This document shows, in pieces, positions 63,683 to 64,000 of a stretch of DNA of 64,000 nt. Source of the stretch: Fuerstiella sp. (GTDB lineage Bacteria > Planctomycetota > Planctomycetia > Planctomycetales > Planctomycetaceae); contig JAQWOH010000052.1 in NCBI GenBank assembly GCA_029245955.1, forward strand, positions 1-64,000, read 5' to 3'. Each line of letters starts with the position of its first letter. Position 1 is the first letter of the stretch. A model generated the notes under the pieces. It did no database searches. It saw only the letters and a program-made list of their open reading frames with translations, and was not told the origin of the DNA. The translations under genes and the position numbers were made by a program.

Positions 63683-64000
63683 TCAGTGTTTTGCGACCTC
63701 TTCGGCACCTCGCAAGGCACGCAGTACGTTACCGCCCAGAATCTTGTGGATGTCCGATTTCGTGTAGCCCCGATTGAGCAGTTCCTGAGTAATCAGCGGG
63801 TAAGTCGAAACGTCCTCCAGCTGTTCCGGCAGGCGAGGGACTCCATCGAAGTCTGAGCCGATACCGACGTGATCGACGCCGGCCACGGTGGCAATGTGGT
63901 GAATGTGATCCACGACGTCATGAATCGTGCCGCGCGCATTTTCGTTTTCATTTCGCTGTGCTGTCGGGATGACATACTTTGAGAAGAAATTCACCATCAC
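63683..64000 (-). CDS. Membrane dipeptidase (peptidase M19), C-terminal fragment
   Basis: The last 105 residues of a gene that begins beyond the window end. The motif VDHVGIGSDFDGVPRLPEQL is the M19 renal-dipeptidase signature, and the terminal helix YTKSDIHKILGGNVLRAL is typical. These zinc enzymes cleave dipeptides, often exported and lipid-anchored. It converges with the NHL protein, stop-to-stop 17 nt apart. Confidence 0.85.
   Translation of the reverse strand: MMVNFFSKYVIPTAQRNENENARGTIHDVVDHIHHIATVAGVDHVGIGSDFDGVPRLPEQLEDVSTYPLITQELLNRGYTKSDIHKILGGNVLRALRGAEEVAKH

Overview
The window looks like chromosomal DNA from a planctomycete (class Planctomycetia). The evidence is the gene content: a DUF1501 protein, a ThuA/discoidin/PVC-type dehydrogenase fused to a planctomycete heme-binding domain, an ASPIC/UnbV lipoprotein, a DUF1080 (3-keto-disaccharide hydrolase-type) protein, a Tat-exported Gfo/Idh/MocA oxidoreductase, DUF5989, and many Cys- and Pro-rich secreted proteins. 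GC is in the mid-50s by eye. There are no transposases, phage genes, CRISPR arrays, tRNAs or rRNAs, so this reads as core chromosome and not as a mobile island.

Layout. 1-6.1 kb: tail of a terpene-cyclase-like/HEAT protein, DUF5989, a GlpG-type rhomboid protease, a TGS GTPase, a VWA protein and a small membrane protein. 6.1-7.0 kb: NAD-dependent epimerase. 7.1-22.0 kb: a type II secretion (T2SS) locus, with the secretin gspD on the minus strand and gspE-F-G-I-J-K-L-M on the plus strand, divided by a di-heme cytochrome c peroxidase. 22.9-24.4 kb: iron/sulfur genes (rhodanese, bacterioferritin, Bfd-type ferredoxin) with a Fur-like operator. 24.9-25.5 kb: rnpA-yidD. 25.6-30 kb: orphan DNA methyltransferase, a double-ACT regulator, a hypothetical protein and a DUF1080 protein. 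30.3-36.1 kb: a SurA/PpiD-like membrane chaperone diverging from DNA topoisomerase III. 36.2-38.6 kb: ABC exporter pair. 39-43.1 kb: OYE-type flavin oxidoreductase, then lipB-lipA-tsaB on the minus strand. 43.6-45.7 kb: FHA protein and ParB. 46.4-51 kb: Gfo/Idh/MocA oxidoreductase, myo-inositol oxygenase, an octaheme cytochrome c and a translationally coupled membrane protein. 51-56.6 kb: DUF1501 and the 1308-residue multidomain dehydrogenase. 56.8-64 kb: DinB, EF-hand repeat protein, ASPIC/UnbV lipoprotein, NHL/SMP-30-like protein and the C-terminus of an M19 dipeptidase.

Most interesting points. (1) The T2SS has no separate gspC, but the GspM-like protein ends in a domain resembling the GspC homology region/PilP, behind a Lys/Pro linker: a probable GspM-GspC fusion. 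The secretin has a ~250-residue Pro-rich tail with a Cys/His cluster. (2) A perfect 7-1-7 palindrome overlaps the predicted transcription start of the Bfd ferredoxin gene. (3) LipB lacks both canonical catalytic residues (Lys and Cys) although it sits beside an intact lipA. (4) A 20-bp perfect hairpin contains the stop codon of the ACT regulator. (5) A bacterial inositol oxygenase with all metal ligands sits beside an octaheme cytochrome. No wholly new system is proven; the rearranged T2SS is the best candidate.
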